NCBI GenBank assembly: GCA_902494545.1
Contig: CABUTP010000001.1
Location: forward strand, 1-33,987
Length of the DNA: 33,987 bases
Direction of reading: 5' to 3'
Origin: an uncultured Collinsella sp.
Lineage (GTDB): Bacteria; Actinomycetota; Coriobacteriia; Coriobacteriales; Coriobacteriaceae
Shown in pieces: positions 1-8,813 of this stretch (its first letter is position 1; the number at the start of each line of letters is the position of its first letter). The translations under genes were made by a program, and so were the position numbers. The notes under the pieces are model-generated. The model searched no databases, was not told the origin of the DNA, and saw only the letters and a program-made list of their open reading frames with translations.

Positions 1-165
1 GCGCTCGATATCGGCACGCGAATACAGGCGCGTGTTGCCGCCCGAGCGCTGGGGGTTCACCAGGCCCTTGGACTCGTAGACGCGCAGAGTCTGCGGATGC
101 ATGCCGGTCAGCTCGGCCGCCACGCTGATCATGTACAGCGGTTTGTTCCTATTGTCCTCGGCCAT
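1..165 (-). CDS. hspR: HspR, MerR-family heat-shock repressor (3' part outside window)
   Basis: The ATG is at 163-165 on the minus strand and the frame runs off the window edge after 55 codons, so only the N-terminal part is seen. The visible part begins MAEDNRNKPLYMISVAAELT and continues with the MerR winged-helix signature (HPQTLRVYE, then GNTRLYS). It reads as the DNA-recognition helix-turn-helix plus the start of the wing. In actinobacteria HspR represses the dnaK operon, often with DnaK as co-repressor, and is encoded last in dnaK-grpE-dnaJ-hspR, exactly the order found here. The gap to dnaJ is 72 bases. Family assignment rests on both the motif and the position; the C-terminal effector part cannot be judged. 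Confidence 0.9.
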   Translation of the reverse strand, partial: MAEDNRNKPLYMISVAAELTGMHPQTLRVYESKGLVNPQRSGGNTRLYSRADIER

Positions 166-237
166 GCTACCTGACCCCTTTCCGTCTCGTTATCGTCCAT
201 CATAAGCCCGTGGGCGCGGGCGTGCGCCGCGACCGCC

Positions 238-1203
238 CTAGTACGTCGCCTTGTAACGGTTGACCTTCTCGCGATAGTCGCGTGTGTCGGTCTCGCGCAG
301 CTTGGTCATGGCATCGCGCTCGTCATCAGACAGGTTCGTGGGAACCTGCACCTTGATCTCGACGAGAAGCGCGCCCGTACGGCCACGGTGCTTAACGTCG
401 GGCGCGCCCATCTCCTTAAAGCGGAACTTCTTGCCCGTCTGGGTACCCGCGGGTACCTTCAGACGAACCGTCGCACCGCCGGGCGTGGGCACGTCCACCG
501 TGCAGCCGAGCGCCGCCTCGTAGACCGAGACCGGTACCTCCATGGTCACGTCGGCGCCCTTGCGCTTAAACAGCGGGTGCTCCTCCACGTGCGTGGTCAC
601 GACCAGGTCGCCGCGCTCGCCACCCGCAACGCCATACTCGCCGCGACGCTTGTAGCGCAGCTTGCCGCCGTCGACCGCGCCCGCAGGCACCGAGACCGTA
701 ATGGTCTGCTGCTCGCCTGTCGAGGGAATGCGATAGGTGACCTTGTGCGTCACGCCGCGGAACGCGTCCTCGGCCGAAATATCGACGGTCAGCGACAGGT
801 CGCCGCCCTTGCGAGCACGGCTGCGGCCCGCGCCGGCACCGGCAGCGCCCGCAGCCCCGGCAAAGCCCGAGCCCCAATCGCTGCCCCAAGCGCCGTTGCC
901 GCTAAAGATGCTGTCGAAGATGTCGCCCCAGCCGCTGGCACCTGCGCCGGCACCGTAGCCTCCGCCATACGCGCCGCCTGCGCCCGGCATGCCGCCAAAC
1001 ATGAGCATCTGGTCGTACTCTTTGCGCTTCTTCTCGTCCGAAAGCGTCTCGTAGGCCTCGCTGATCTCCTTAAACTTGGCCTCGTCGCCGCCGGCATCGG
1101 GGTGATATTTTTGCGCGAGCTTGCGAAACGCACTCTTAATCTCTTTGTCGGAGGCGCTCTTGGATACGCCCAGGATGTCATAGAAGGTTTTGCCTGCAGC
1201 CAT
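238..1203 (-). CDS. dnaJ: DnaJ-type co-chaperone lacking the zinc-finger domain
   Basis: A 321-residue Hsp40 that stimulates the DnaK ATPase and delivers unfolded clients. The J domain spans about residues 6-68 with the essential HPD at 34-36. It is followed by a Gly/Ala/Trp-rich linker (about 70-130) and two C-terminal beta-sandwich substrate-binding segments (from about 134 to the end). The four CxxCxGxG repeats of type I DnaJ are absent, so this is a type II (CbpA/DnaJ2-like) protein even though it sits in the classical dnaK operon. The start at 1203 is preceded by a GGAGAGG-like ribosome site. It lies downstream of grpE across 108 bases that contain a strong hairpin (1277-1306), which may lower its expression relative to dnaK and grpE. 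Confidence 0.95.
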   Translation of the reverse strand: MAAGKTFYDILGVSKSASDKEIKSAFRKLAQKYHPDAGGDEAKFKEISEAYETLSDEKKRKEYDQMLMFGGMPGAGGAYGGGYGAGAGASGWGDIFDSIFSGNGAWGSDWGSGFAGAAGAAGAGAGRSRARKGGDLSLTVDISAEDAFRGVTHKVTYRIPSTGEQQTITVSVPAGAVDGGKLRYKRRGEYGVAGGERGDLVVTTHVEEHPLFKRKGADVTMEVPVSVYEAALGCTVDVPTPGGATVRLKVPAGTQTGKKFRFKEMGAPDVKHRGRTGALLVEIKVQVPTNLSDDERDAMTKLRETDTRDYREKVNRYKATY

Positions 1204-1276
1204 CGTAGCTCCTCTCCTGTTTCACCCGCCGCCCCTGCGGACGGCGGCTCATGCTGTCATATGGCACTTGGCCAGA

Positions 1277-1306
1277 AAGGGCCCCGGGTGTTGCCCCGGG
1301 GCCCTT
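1277..1306 (-). terminator. Strong hairpin between grpE and dnaJ (attenuator-like)
   Basis: A perfect 12-bp stem, AAGGGCCCCGGG pairing with CCCGGGGCCCTT, with a 6-base loop, starts 5 bases past the grpE stop codon. In the transcribed (minus) direction it is followed only by TTTCTGG, so the U-tract is weak. It probably causes partial termination or protects the 3' end of a dnaK-grpE message. Confidence 0.6.
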
Positions 1307-1311
1307 CTCAA

Positions 1312-2154
1312 TTACTCCTCGGTGCTCTCGGCTGTATCGGCCGTAGCATCCTCGGGCGCCGCTTCGGGCTCCGGTGCGGGGCGCTTCTCGCCACCGTAGG
1401 TCACCGTCACCATCGCGGAACGCAGGATGCGATCCGCCATGCGGTAGCCCTTCTGGTACACATCGTTGACGGTCTCGTCATACTGCGATGCGTCCTCGAC
1501 GCGACCCACAGCCTGGTGCTCGAGCGGATCGAACGCCTCGCCCTTGGGGTCGATGGGCTCAACGCCCTCGTGCGCAAACACATCGAGCAGCTTGGCATGT
1601 ACCGCGTCAACGCCATCGACGAACTGCTTAAAGTCGTCGGCAAGCTCTTGGCTGCGGGCATGGTCGATCGCGCGCTCGATATCGTCGACCACCGGCAGCA
1701 GCGCGGTGACGAGCTTCTCGGTCGCACGCTCGCGCTCGGCGATGCGCTCGCTGGCGGTGCGGCGACGGAAGTTCTCCCAGTCGGCCTGCAGGCGGGCGGT
1801 GCGCTCGGTAGCGTCCTTTGCCTTGTCCTCGGCGGCCTTCTGAGCCTCTGCCGCAGCATCGAGCTCGTTGCGCACGTCGGCAAGCTCCTTTTGGGCCTGC
1901 TCGAACTTGAGCTTAAAGTCGTTGTCGGCGGCTTCCTCACCGGCGCGGATAGCGGCTTCCACCATCTCGTCCTCGGTCATCGTCGCCTCCTTGTTGGAAT
2001 CCTCTACCTGGTTCTCGGCAGCCTCGGCGGCCTCGGCCTCGTTGGCCTCGGTATCGTCGACGGCCTCTACGGGAATCTTCACGTCCTTCTCCTCAGAGTC
2101 AACGGGGGCGGCGCCGGCGGCAGCCGCCTCCGTGCGAGCTTTACGGGCGGACAT
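1312..2154 (-). CDS. grpE: GrpE, nucleotide exchange factor of DnaK
   Basis: A 280-residue GrpE that releases ADP from DnaK. Residues 1 to about 75 are a long acidic, low-complexity head (EAxxAAE-rich). A long coiled coil follows (about 80-140), containing the family segment LQADWENFRRR. The C-terminal beta-domain is about 150-245 and includes GVEPIDPKGEAFDPLEHQAV and the closing GYRMADRILRSAMVTV motif. A further acidic tail (about 255-280) is longer than in most GrpE. The ATG lies 2 bases after the dnaK stop, so translation is probably coupled. A strong hairpin follows the stop codon. Confidence 0.96.
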   Translation of the reverse strand: MSARKARTEAAAAGAAPVDSEEKDVKIPVEAVDDTEANEAEAAEAAENQVEDSNKEATMTEDEMVEAAIRAGEEAADNDFKLKFEQAQKELADVRNELDAAAEAQKAAEDKAKDATERTARLQADWENFRRRTASERIAERERATEKLVTALLPVVDDIERAIDHARSQELADDFKQFVDGVDAVHAKLLDVFAHEGVEPIDPKGEAFDPLEHQAVGRVEDASQYDETVNDVYQKGYRMADRILRSAMVTVTYGGEKRPAPEPEAAPEDATADTAESTEE

Positions 2155-2156
2155 GA

Positions 2157-4049
<1,893 letters not shown>

Positions 4050-4246
4050 TAGAAATTCCCTCTCTCTTGTGCGTTTGCACCGACTCGGCGGTCTGCCGCG
4101 CGGTGTTTCGGCTTGTCTTTCAGGATGTAGTGTATCCCCTTATGGGCCGGAATATACAAAATCTAAGTCAATTCATATAAGATTTCTTATCTCTGAGAGT
4201 TTAGGTTCTTAAATGCGCAGGTAAATACACTGTTTGAGTTCTCGGC

Positions 4247-4264
4247 AGATCTATTGAGATCTAT
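4247..4264. repeat. Helically phased direct repeat AGATCTAT x2 (operator-like)
   Basis: AGATCTAT occurs twice with a 10-base period (4247-4254 and 4257-4264), each containing the palindrome AGATCT. The pair is flanked by direct copies of GAGTT at 4236-4240 and 4268-4272. The arrangement looks like a protein-binding site in the dnaK/ferredoxin divergent spacer. No regulator is known for it; the function is inferred from geometry only. Confidence 0.35.
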
Positions 4265-4469
4265 GTAGAGTTGACTGAGGTGCGAGCCTGAAACTATCTC
4301 CCGCTTTGGGCGTGGATTACGGGATACGGTTTCCGCAAGCACGCTCAATCGCCCTATATTTCAAGTCACCTATAGCTAACATTTGCGCAGCTCAACGGCC
4401 TCACCTGCATGTTTTTTAGTAAGCCGCGGCATACTCGGCGAACGGTATGAAGATGCCGGTCAGAGGGTA

Positions 4470-4497
4470 TTGCAAACGGTCGCTCCCGTGGTATGTT
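4470..4497 (+). promoter_or_regulatory. Candidate sigma-A promoter of the ferredoxin gene
   Basis: TTGCAA (4470-4475) and TATGTT (4492-4497) are separated by 16 bases, each matching 4 of 6 consensus positions. This would give a leader of about 55 bases carrying the hairpin at 4512-4539. Confidence 0.4.
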
Positions 4498-4511
4498 TTT
4501 GCCCGAATCAA

Positions 4512-4539
4512 ACCGACGCGCATCGCCTGTAGCGTCGGT
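4512..4539 (+). promoter_or_regulatory. 5'-leader hairpin before the ferredoxin ribosome site
   Basis: A perfect 8-bp stem ACCGACGC/GCGTCGGT with a 12-base loop ends 4 bases before the AGAGAGG ribosome site (4544-4550). The site itself is left unpaired, which suggests an mRNA-stabilising leader rather than a blocking switch. A comparable hairpin precedes the thioredoxin ribosome site at 18552-18568. Confidence 0.5.
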
Positions 4540-4558
4540 CAACAGAGAGGAAACTACC

Positions 4559-4744
4559 ATGGCTCATCCCGTAATTGATGCCGACGAGTGCATCGCTTGT
4601 GGCGTTTGCGTCGACTCCTGCCCCGCTGGCGTTCTGGAGCTCCAGGACGTCGCCACCGTCGCTGACGAGGATTCCTGCGTCGCCTATGGCGCTTGCCAGG
4701 ACGCTTGCCCCGCCGGCGCGATCACCGAGCTCGTCGAGGAGTAA
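4559..4744 (+). CDS. Small bacterial-type ferredoxin with a Cys-to-Tyr change in the second cluster motif
   Basis: A 61-residue, acidic, clostridial-type ferredoxin, a soluble low-potential electron carrier. Motif 1 is intact: Cys11, Cys14, Cys17 and Cys21-Pro22. Motif 2 has Cys40, Cys46 and Cys50-Pro51, but the position expected to be cysteine is Tyr43 (codon TAT, one base from TGT). By the family's ligand pattern, cluster I (Cys11/14/17/50) is complete. Cluster II (Cys40/-/46/21) lacks the ligand whose loss often gives a [3Fe-4S] centre. I chose ATG 4559 because AGAGAGG lies 8 bases upstream; an in-frame ATG at 4493 has no ribosome site. It is a single gene ending at a strong terminator. 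Confidence 0.93.
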   Translation: MAHPVIDADECIACGVCVDSCPAGVLELQDVATVADEDSCVAYGACQDACPAGAITELVEE

Positions 4745-4784
4745 CAACTCCCCCACTTGCACACTCACAAGTACACCGTGCACA

Positions 4785-4822
4785 AAAAGGAGGCCTCCGC
4801 ATCGCCGCGGAGGCCTCCTTTT
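4785..4822. terminator. Bidirectional rho-independent terminator between ferredoxin and niaR
   Basis: A perfect 16-bp stem, AAAAGGAGGCCTCCGC pairing with GCGGAGGCCTCCTTTT, with a 6-base loop. The A-run on the left and T-run on the right make it usable from both strands. It sits between the convergent ferredoxin gene and the nad operon. Confidence 0.93.
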
Positions 4823-4835
4823 GCATTCGTCGTTA

Positions 4836-5381
4836 CTAGGACAGGTCATCTTCGTAGGGCATTAGGTCCGCCAAGTAGCCTTTCTCCTTGAGCATGGTCT
4901 CGATCTCGTCGAGAGTCTGCTCGTCTTCTGCCGCAATGCGGTGGAAGTGATAGCCGCTGGTTACCGTTAGCAGCGGAAAGCTCTTGCCGCTCTCGATATC
5001 GTGCAGGTAGCGCTCAACATCGCGACGATTGCGGATGTCCAGGTCGGCCGTGATCTTGCCGTATACGCGGTGATTGACGATTACGTTGAGCACGGCGCCG
5101 CCCGCGTCGACGATGCTCGTGAGCTCATCGCCCGCCTGCTCCACGCCGTGGCGAACCTTGACCAGACGCGTGGGCACGGCGGGGCTGCTGGGGGCCTCCT
5201 GTAGTACATAGCCGCGATTGGTGGCGACGATATCGTGCCCGTCGGCGCGCAGCAGGGCGATGTCCTGCACCACGACCTGACGGCTCACGCCCACCTCACG
5301 GGCAAGCGCACTGCCCGAGACAGGATCTTTGGCTCTCTCGAGCACGGCCATGATGGAACGGCGACGCTCGCGGGCATTCAT
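4836..5381 (-). CDS. niaR: NiaR, nicotinate-responsive repressor of NAD synthesis
   Basis: A 181-residue transcription factor. The N-terminal winged helix-turn-helix (about residues 5-60; SGSALAREVGVSRQVVVQDI then GHDIVATNRGYVL) is followed by a 3H domain (about 75-175). That domain has the expected histidines in VRHGVEQ, VNHRVYG and the YHFH segment, the metal/nicotinate-binding unit of this family. NiaR (YrxA) proteins repress NAD biosynthesis genes when nicotinate is plentiful. Its ATG overlaps the nadC stop by one base (TAATG), so it is the last gene of nadA-nadB-nadC-niaR and is translationally coupled. The dyad at 8745-8788 upstream of nadA is its likely operator, giving autoregulation. 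Confidence 0.93.
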   Translation of the reverse strand: MNARERRRSIMAVLERAKDPVSGSALAREVGVSRQVVVQDIALLRADGHDIVATNRGYVLQEAPSSPAVPTRLVKVRHGVEQAGDELTSIVDAGGAVLNVIVNHRVYGKITADLDIRNRRDVERYLHDIESGKSFPLLTVTSGYHFHRIAAEDEQTLDEIETMLKEKGYLADLMPYEDDLS

Positions 5382-6241
5382 TATTTACCGTCCAGCAGAC
5401 GCAGGTGCTTAAGCGAAAGGTCGAGGATCGGCGCAGAGTGCGTCAGAGCGCCCGAACTAATAAAGTCAACGCCCAGGTCGGCGAGCGCGCGGATATTGCT
5501 GGCATCCACGTTGCCCGAGCACTCGGTCTTGGCACGACCGGCGATAAATTCAATCGCGGCAGCCATATCGTCGTGGGTCATGTTGTCGAACATGATGATG
5601 TCGGCGCCGGCCTCCACAGCCTCGCGCACCATGTCCAGGTTCTCGCACTCGATCTCGACCGTCGTGGTAAACGATGCATGGGCGCGCGCCATCTCGATCG
5701 CACGCGTCACGCCACCGGCGGCATCGATGTGGTTGTCCTTGAGCATGACAGCCGTCGACAGGTTGTAACGGTGGTTGCTGCCACCGCCGATCTCGACTGC
5801 GGCCTTCTCGAAGACACGCATGCCCGGCGTGGTCTTGCGCGTGTCGACAAGCACGGTCTTGGTGCCCACGAGCGCAGCCGCCATCCGATGTGTGTAAGTA
5901 GCGATGCCGCTCATGCGCTGCAGGTAGTTGAGCGCCACGCGCTCGCCCGAAAGCAGCACGCGCGCGTCGCCGCGCACCTGGCCCACGTGATCGCCGGCGT
6001 GTACCTCGTCACCGTCAGCAACATCAAACAGCACCGAACTCTGCGGATCCAGCAGCTCAAAGGTGCGGGCGAATACGTCCAGGCCGGCGATAATGCCGTC
6101 GGCCTTGGCGATGAGCTCCACCGTGGCGGGGCGCGCCGTGGGGCACACGCTCGCCGTACTCACGTCCTCAAACGTGATGTCCTCGCGCAGAGCCTGCAAA
6201 ATCAGATCATCGACGACGAGCTTCATGGTAATGGGATTCAT
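5381..6241 (-). CDS. nadC: NadC, nicotinate-nucleotide pyrophosphorylase (carboxylating)
   Basis: A 286-residue quinolinate phosphoribosyltransferase that converts quinolinate and PRPP to nicotinate mononucleotide. The N-terminal alpha/beta sandwich spans about residues 1-115. The catalytic barrel follows, with the signature LVDTRKTTPGMRVFEKAAVEIGGGSNHRYNL (about 136-166) supplying the Arg/Lys/His that bind quinolinate. Later motifs are LKDNHI, VEIECENLDMVREAVEAGADIIMFDNM and the closing SSGALTHSAPILDLSLK. The length is normal. The start at 6241 is set by GGAGGAG 6 bases upstream. It begins 3 bases after the nadB stop and overlaps niaR by one base. Confidence 0.97.
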   Translation of the reverse strand: MNPITMKLVVDDLILQALREDITFEDVSTASVCPTARPATVELIAKADGIIAGLDVFARTFELLDPQSSVLFDVADGDEVHAGDHVGQVRGDARVLLSGERVALNYLQRMSGIATYTHRMAAALVGTKTVLVDTRKTTPGMRVFEKAAVEIGGGSNHRYNLSTAVMLKDNHIDAAGGVTRAIEMARAHASFTTTVEIECENLDMVREAVEAGADIIMFDNMTHDDMAAAIEFIAGRAKTECSGNVDASNIRALADLGVDFISSGALTHSAPILDLSLKHLRLLDGK

Positions 6242-6244
6242 GGT

Positions 6245-7621
6245 CTACTCCTCCACGGCCTGCGTGCCGGCGGCACGGGCCAAATCATCGATTGCAAGGG
6301 TATCGGCGCTCAGGGCGCGGTGACGCCCGTCAAGCGCGGGCTCACCGGCCTGCTCCACGGCCAGCGACTCGCCGGTGCGCATGTACCACGCGGCGCGGCG
6401 GCCCCAGACCAGCGCCTCGAGCAGGCTGTTAGAAGCCAGGCGGTTCTTGCCGTGCACGCCATTGCAGGCCGTCTCGCCGGCGGCGTAGAGCTCGGGCATC
6501 GAGGTGCGACCGTCCTTGTCGACCCATACGCCGCCCATAAAGTAGTGCTGCGTGGGAGTGACGGGAATGGGCTCGTCCAGGATGTCGCGGCCGTCCTCCA
6601 GGCAGCGCGCGCGGATATTGGCAAAGTGCCCGGTCACCACGTCGCGCTCGACGGGGGCAAAGCTCAGCCACTCGTGCTCGGTGCCGTCCTGCCTCATCTG
6701 CTCGCGGATGGCGGCGGCGACAACGTCGCGCGGCTGCAACTCGTCGGTAAAGCGCTCGCCGGCGGCATTGAGCAGAATCGCGCCCTCGCCGCGGCAGCTC
6801 TCGCTGATCAGGAACGTGCGACCCGGCTGCGGCGAGAACAGACCCGTGGGATGGATCTGCACGTAGTCCAGGTGCTCCATCTTAATGCCATGCTCCTGAG
6901 CGATGTAGCAGGCGTCGCCCGTGAGCTGCGGGTAGTTAGTCGAGTGGTCGTAGACGCCGCCAATGCCGCCCGTCGCCCACAGCGTGTGGCGGGCATGGAT
7001 CTTAAACGGCTTACCGGCATGCACGCCCTCAGCGGCATTTGCCAGCTCGTCGGCGGGGCGAGCTGAATCGTCCTCGTCCACGGCGACGGCGACGACGCCG
7101 GTGCACACCGTGGCGTCATCGCGCTCGGCGGTCAGGATGTCGGTCATGGCAACGTGTTCGAGAATCTGCACGTTATCCAGCTTGCGGACAGCCTGGAGCA
7201 GCTTGGTCGTAATTTCCTTGCCCGTAATATCGGCATGGAAGGCGATGCGCGGGCGGCTGTGCGCGCCCTCGCGGGTAAAGTCGAGGCTGCCGTCGGCCTT
7301 GCGCTCAAAATCCACGCCCATGGCCAGCAGGTCGTTGATGACCGAGCGGCTCGAGCGAATCATGATGTCAACACTCTCGCGGCGGTTCTCGTAATGGCCG
7401 GCATGCATGGTGTCCTCAAAGAAGGCATCGTAGTCAGAGCCTTCGGGCAGCACGCAGATGCCGCCCTGCGCGAGCATCGAATCGCACTCGTCGACAGCGC
7501 CCTTGGAGAGCATGATCACGCGCGTGCTCGTCGGCAGATTGAGGGCCGCATACAGGCCCGCCACGCCGCAACCGGCAATGACGACGTCACACTCCATATC
7601 GGGGTATTGTTTGGTTTCCAC
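6245..7621 (-). CDS. nadB: NadB, L-aspartate oxidase (short form, GTG start)
   Basis: A 458-residue FAD flavoprotein that oxidises aspartate to iminoaspartate for NadA. The FAD-binding motif VVIAGCGVAGLYAALNL lies near residues 13-29. Catalytic-domain segments of the succinate dehydrogenase/aspartate oxidase family follow: RPRIAFHADITGKEI, QIHPTGLF, SESCRGEGAILLN and the FAD loop GLYAAGETACNGVHGKNRLASNSLLEAL-like region near residues 385-412. The well-studied enzymes are about 530-540 residues; here most of the C-terminal helical domain after the FAD loop is missing. I chose GTG 7621 because GGGAGAGG lies 7 bases upstream; an upstream ATG at 7666 has no ribosome site. It is in the operon between nadA and nadC. 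Confidence 0.94.
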   Translation of the reverse strand: METKQYPDMECDVVIAGCGVAGLYAALNLPTSTRVIMLSKGAVDECDSMLAQGGICVLPEGSDYDAFFEDTMHAGHYENRRESVDIMIRSSRSVINDLLAMGVDFERKADGSLDFTREGAHSRPRIAFHADITGKEITTKLLQAVRKLDNVQILEHVAMTDILTAERDDATVCTGVVAVAVDEDDSARPADELANAAEGVHAGKPFKIHARHTLWATGGIGGVYDHSTNYPQLTGDACYIAQEHGIKMEHLDYVQIHPTGLFSPQPGRTFLISESCRGEGAILLNAAGERFTDELQPRDVVAAAIREQMRQDGTEHEWLSFAPVERDVVTGHFANIRARCLEDGRDILDEPIPVTPTQHYFMGGVWVDKDGRTSMPELYAAGETACNGVHGKNRLASNSLLEALVWGRRAAWYMRTGESLAVEQAGEPALDGRHRALSADTLAIDDLARAAGTQAVEE

Positions 7622-7677
7622 AGGAATCCTCTCCCTTGTAATGTGGCATAAGGGATGGTCCCTCATGTCACATTGGC

Positions 7678-8703
7678 TTAGCGCGCCGCGTACTCGAGCA
7701 TGCGGTCGAGCGTGAGCTTGGCCTGATCGGCGGCCTCGTCCGACACGCCAATCTGCACCTCGCCCTCGCCCGTCTCCAGGCAGTGCACGAGCTTGTCGAG
7801 CGTGATGAGATCCATGTTGACGCAGGTGGGCTGCACCGCAGGGAAGTAGAACTTCTTGCCAGTGCCCTGGCAGCGGCGTTCAAGCTCGTAGAGCACGCCG
7901 CGGACCGTCACGATGATGAACTCGCTGGCGTCCGACTCCTCGGCATACTTGATGATGCCGGCAGTAGAGCCGATGTAGTCGGCCTCGGCCAGGACGTCGG
8001 CCTTGCACTCGGGGTGCGCCAGCACGAGTGCGTCGGGGTGCGCCTCCTGCGCGTCGACGATCTGCTCGACGGTGATGATGTGATGACGCGGGCAGTAGCC
8101 GTTGTTGAGGATGACGTGTTTTTGGGGCACCTGCTCGGCCACAAAGCGGCCCAGGTTTTGGTCGGGAATGAACAAGATGTGCTGCTGCGGCAGCTCGGAC
8201 ACGATCTTGACGGCGTTGGAGCTGGTGACGCACACGTCACTCCAGCTCTTGATCTCGACCGTCGAGTTGACGTAGCAGACGACAGCCAGGTCATCGCCGT
8301 ACTCGGCGCGCGCTGCATCGACCGTCTCGCGCTTGACCATGTGCGCCATGGGGCAGTCCGCGCCCGGCTCGGGCAGCAGCACGGTCTTGGTGGGGTTGAG
8401 CAGCTTGGCGCTCTCGCCCATAAACTCCACGCCGCACAGCACGATAGTCTGCTGCGGCAAGCTCTTGGCGAGCTTTGCCAGGTAAAAGCTGTCGCCAACG
8501 AAATCGGCCACAGCCTGAACCTCGGGCGCCACGTAATAGTGCGCCAGGATCACCGCGTCGCGTTGGGTCTTAAGTTGCTGAATGGCCTCGACGAGCTCTG
8601 CGGGCACCAGTGCCGCGCGCTCCGTTGCCGTCGTTGCCGATGCCAGGCCGGCCGCGATATCGCGTGCAAGCTCCGACGCATCCATGTTCGCGCTCTGTGC
8701 CAT
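7678..8703 (-). CDS. nadA: NadA, quinolinate synthase
   Basis: A 341-residue [4Fe-4S] enzyme that condenses iminoaspartate with dihydroxyacetone phosphate to give quinolinate. Probable cluster ligands are Cys90 in LCGVEFMGE, Cys233 in AHPEC and Cys294 in QPTCVNM. Substrate-binding motifs include AHYYVAPEVQ (about 54-63), VGDSFYLAKLA and YVNSTVEIKS. The length fits the family. ATG 8703 is preceded by AGAGAGGGG; a TTG two codons upstream is possible but unnecessary. It is first in the nad operon and its promoter is covered by the NiaR-type dyad, so transcription should fall when nicotinate is available. Confidence 0.96.
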   Translation of the reverse strand: MAQSANMDASELARDIAAGLASATTATERAALVPAELVEAIQQLKTQRDAVILAHYYVAPEVQAVADFVGDSFYLAKLAKSLPQQTIVLCGVEFMGESAKLLNPTKTVLLPEPGADCPMAHMVKRETVDAARAEYGDDLAVVCYVNSTVEIKSWSDVCVTSSNAVKIVSELPQQHILFIPDQNLGRFVAEQVPQKHVILNNGYCPRHHIITVEQIVDAQEAHPDALVLAHPECKADVLAEADYIGSTAGIIKYAEESDASEFIIVTVRGVLYELERRCQGTGKKFYFPAVQPTCVNMDLITLDKLVHCLETGEGEVQIGVSDEAADQAKLTLDRMLEYAAR

Positions 8704-8738
8704 CAAGGCCCCTCTCTTTTGGCGAATCTTGGGGCTTT

Positions 8739-8767
8739 AGTATGACACCTAGGTTTACAGCTGACAA
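8739..8767 (-). promoter_or_regulatory. Promoter of nadA-nadB-nadC-niaR
   Basis: On the minus strand the -35 box is TTGTCA (complement of 8762-8767, 5 of 6 consensus) and the -10 box is CATACT (complement of 8739-8744, 4 of 6). They are exactly 17 bases apart. The -35 lies in the centre of the 44-bp dyad at 8745-8788, so a bound repressor would exclude RNA polymerase. Confidence 0.7.
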
Positions 8768-8788
8768 GACAGCTGTAAAGCCAGGTGT
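8745..8788. promoter_or_regulatory. 44-bp dyad, probable NiaR operator
   Basis: Two nested, perfectly symmetric arm pairs are visible. The inner pair is TTTACAGCTG/CAGCTGTAAA around the centre ACAAGA (8754-8779). The outer pair is ACACCT (8745-8750) with AGGTGT (8783-8788), each 3 bases outside the inner arms. It overlaps the nadA promoter, and the only regulator in the operon is NiaR. Assignment to NiaR is inferred from location and autoregulation in the family. Confidence 0.75.
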
Positions 8789-8813
8789 AAAGTTGGAATA
8801 AAGATTCAATCTT

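Larger units (their letters stand above)
4050..4558. other. 509-base divergent spacer between dnaK and the ferredoxin gene
   Basis: AT-richer than its flanks, with no coding frame I would defend. It should hold the dnaK promoter on the minus strand. The AT-rich stretch 4147-4190 contains TTGACT and TATATT boxes on the minus strand, but only 9 bases apart, so they cannot be one promoter. A short inverted repeat ATAAG-ATTT-CTTAT lies at 4177-4190. An unusual 10-bp-phased repeat sits at 4247-4264. The ferredoxin promoter and leader occupy 4470-4558. No canonical CIRCE or HAIR element was seen. Confidence 0.6.

Noticed and set aside
4050..4450. Search for CIRCE or canonical HAIR operators upstream of dnaK
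   Set aside because: Only partial half-sites (TTGAGT, CTCAA) occur, without a partner at the proper spacing.
5405..7066. 553-codon plus-strand frame over nadC/nadB
   Set aside because: Antisense to two clear enzymes; no start signal and no domain.
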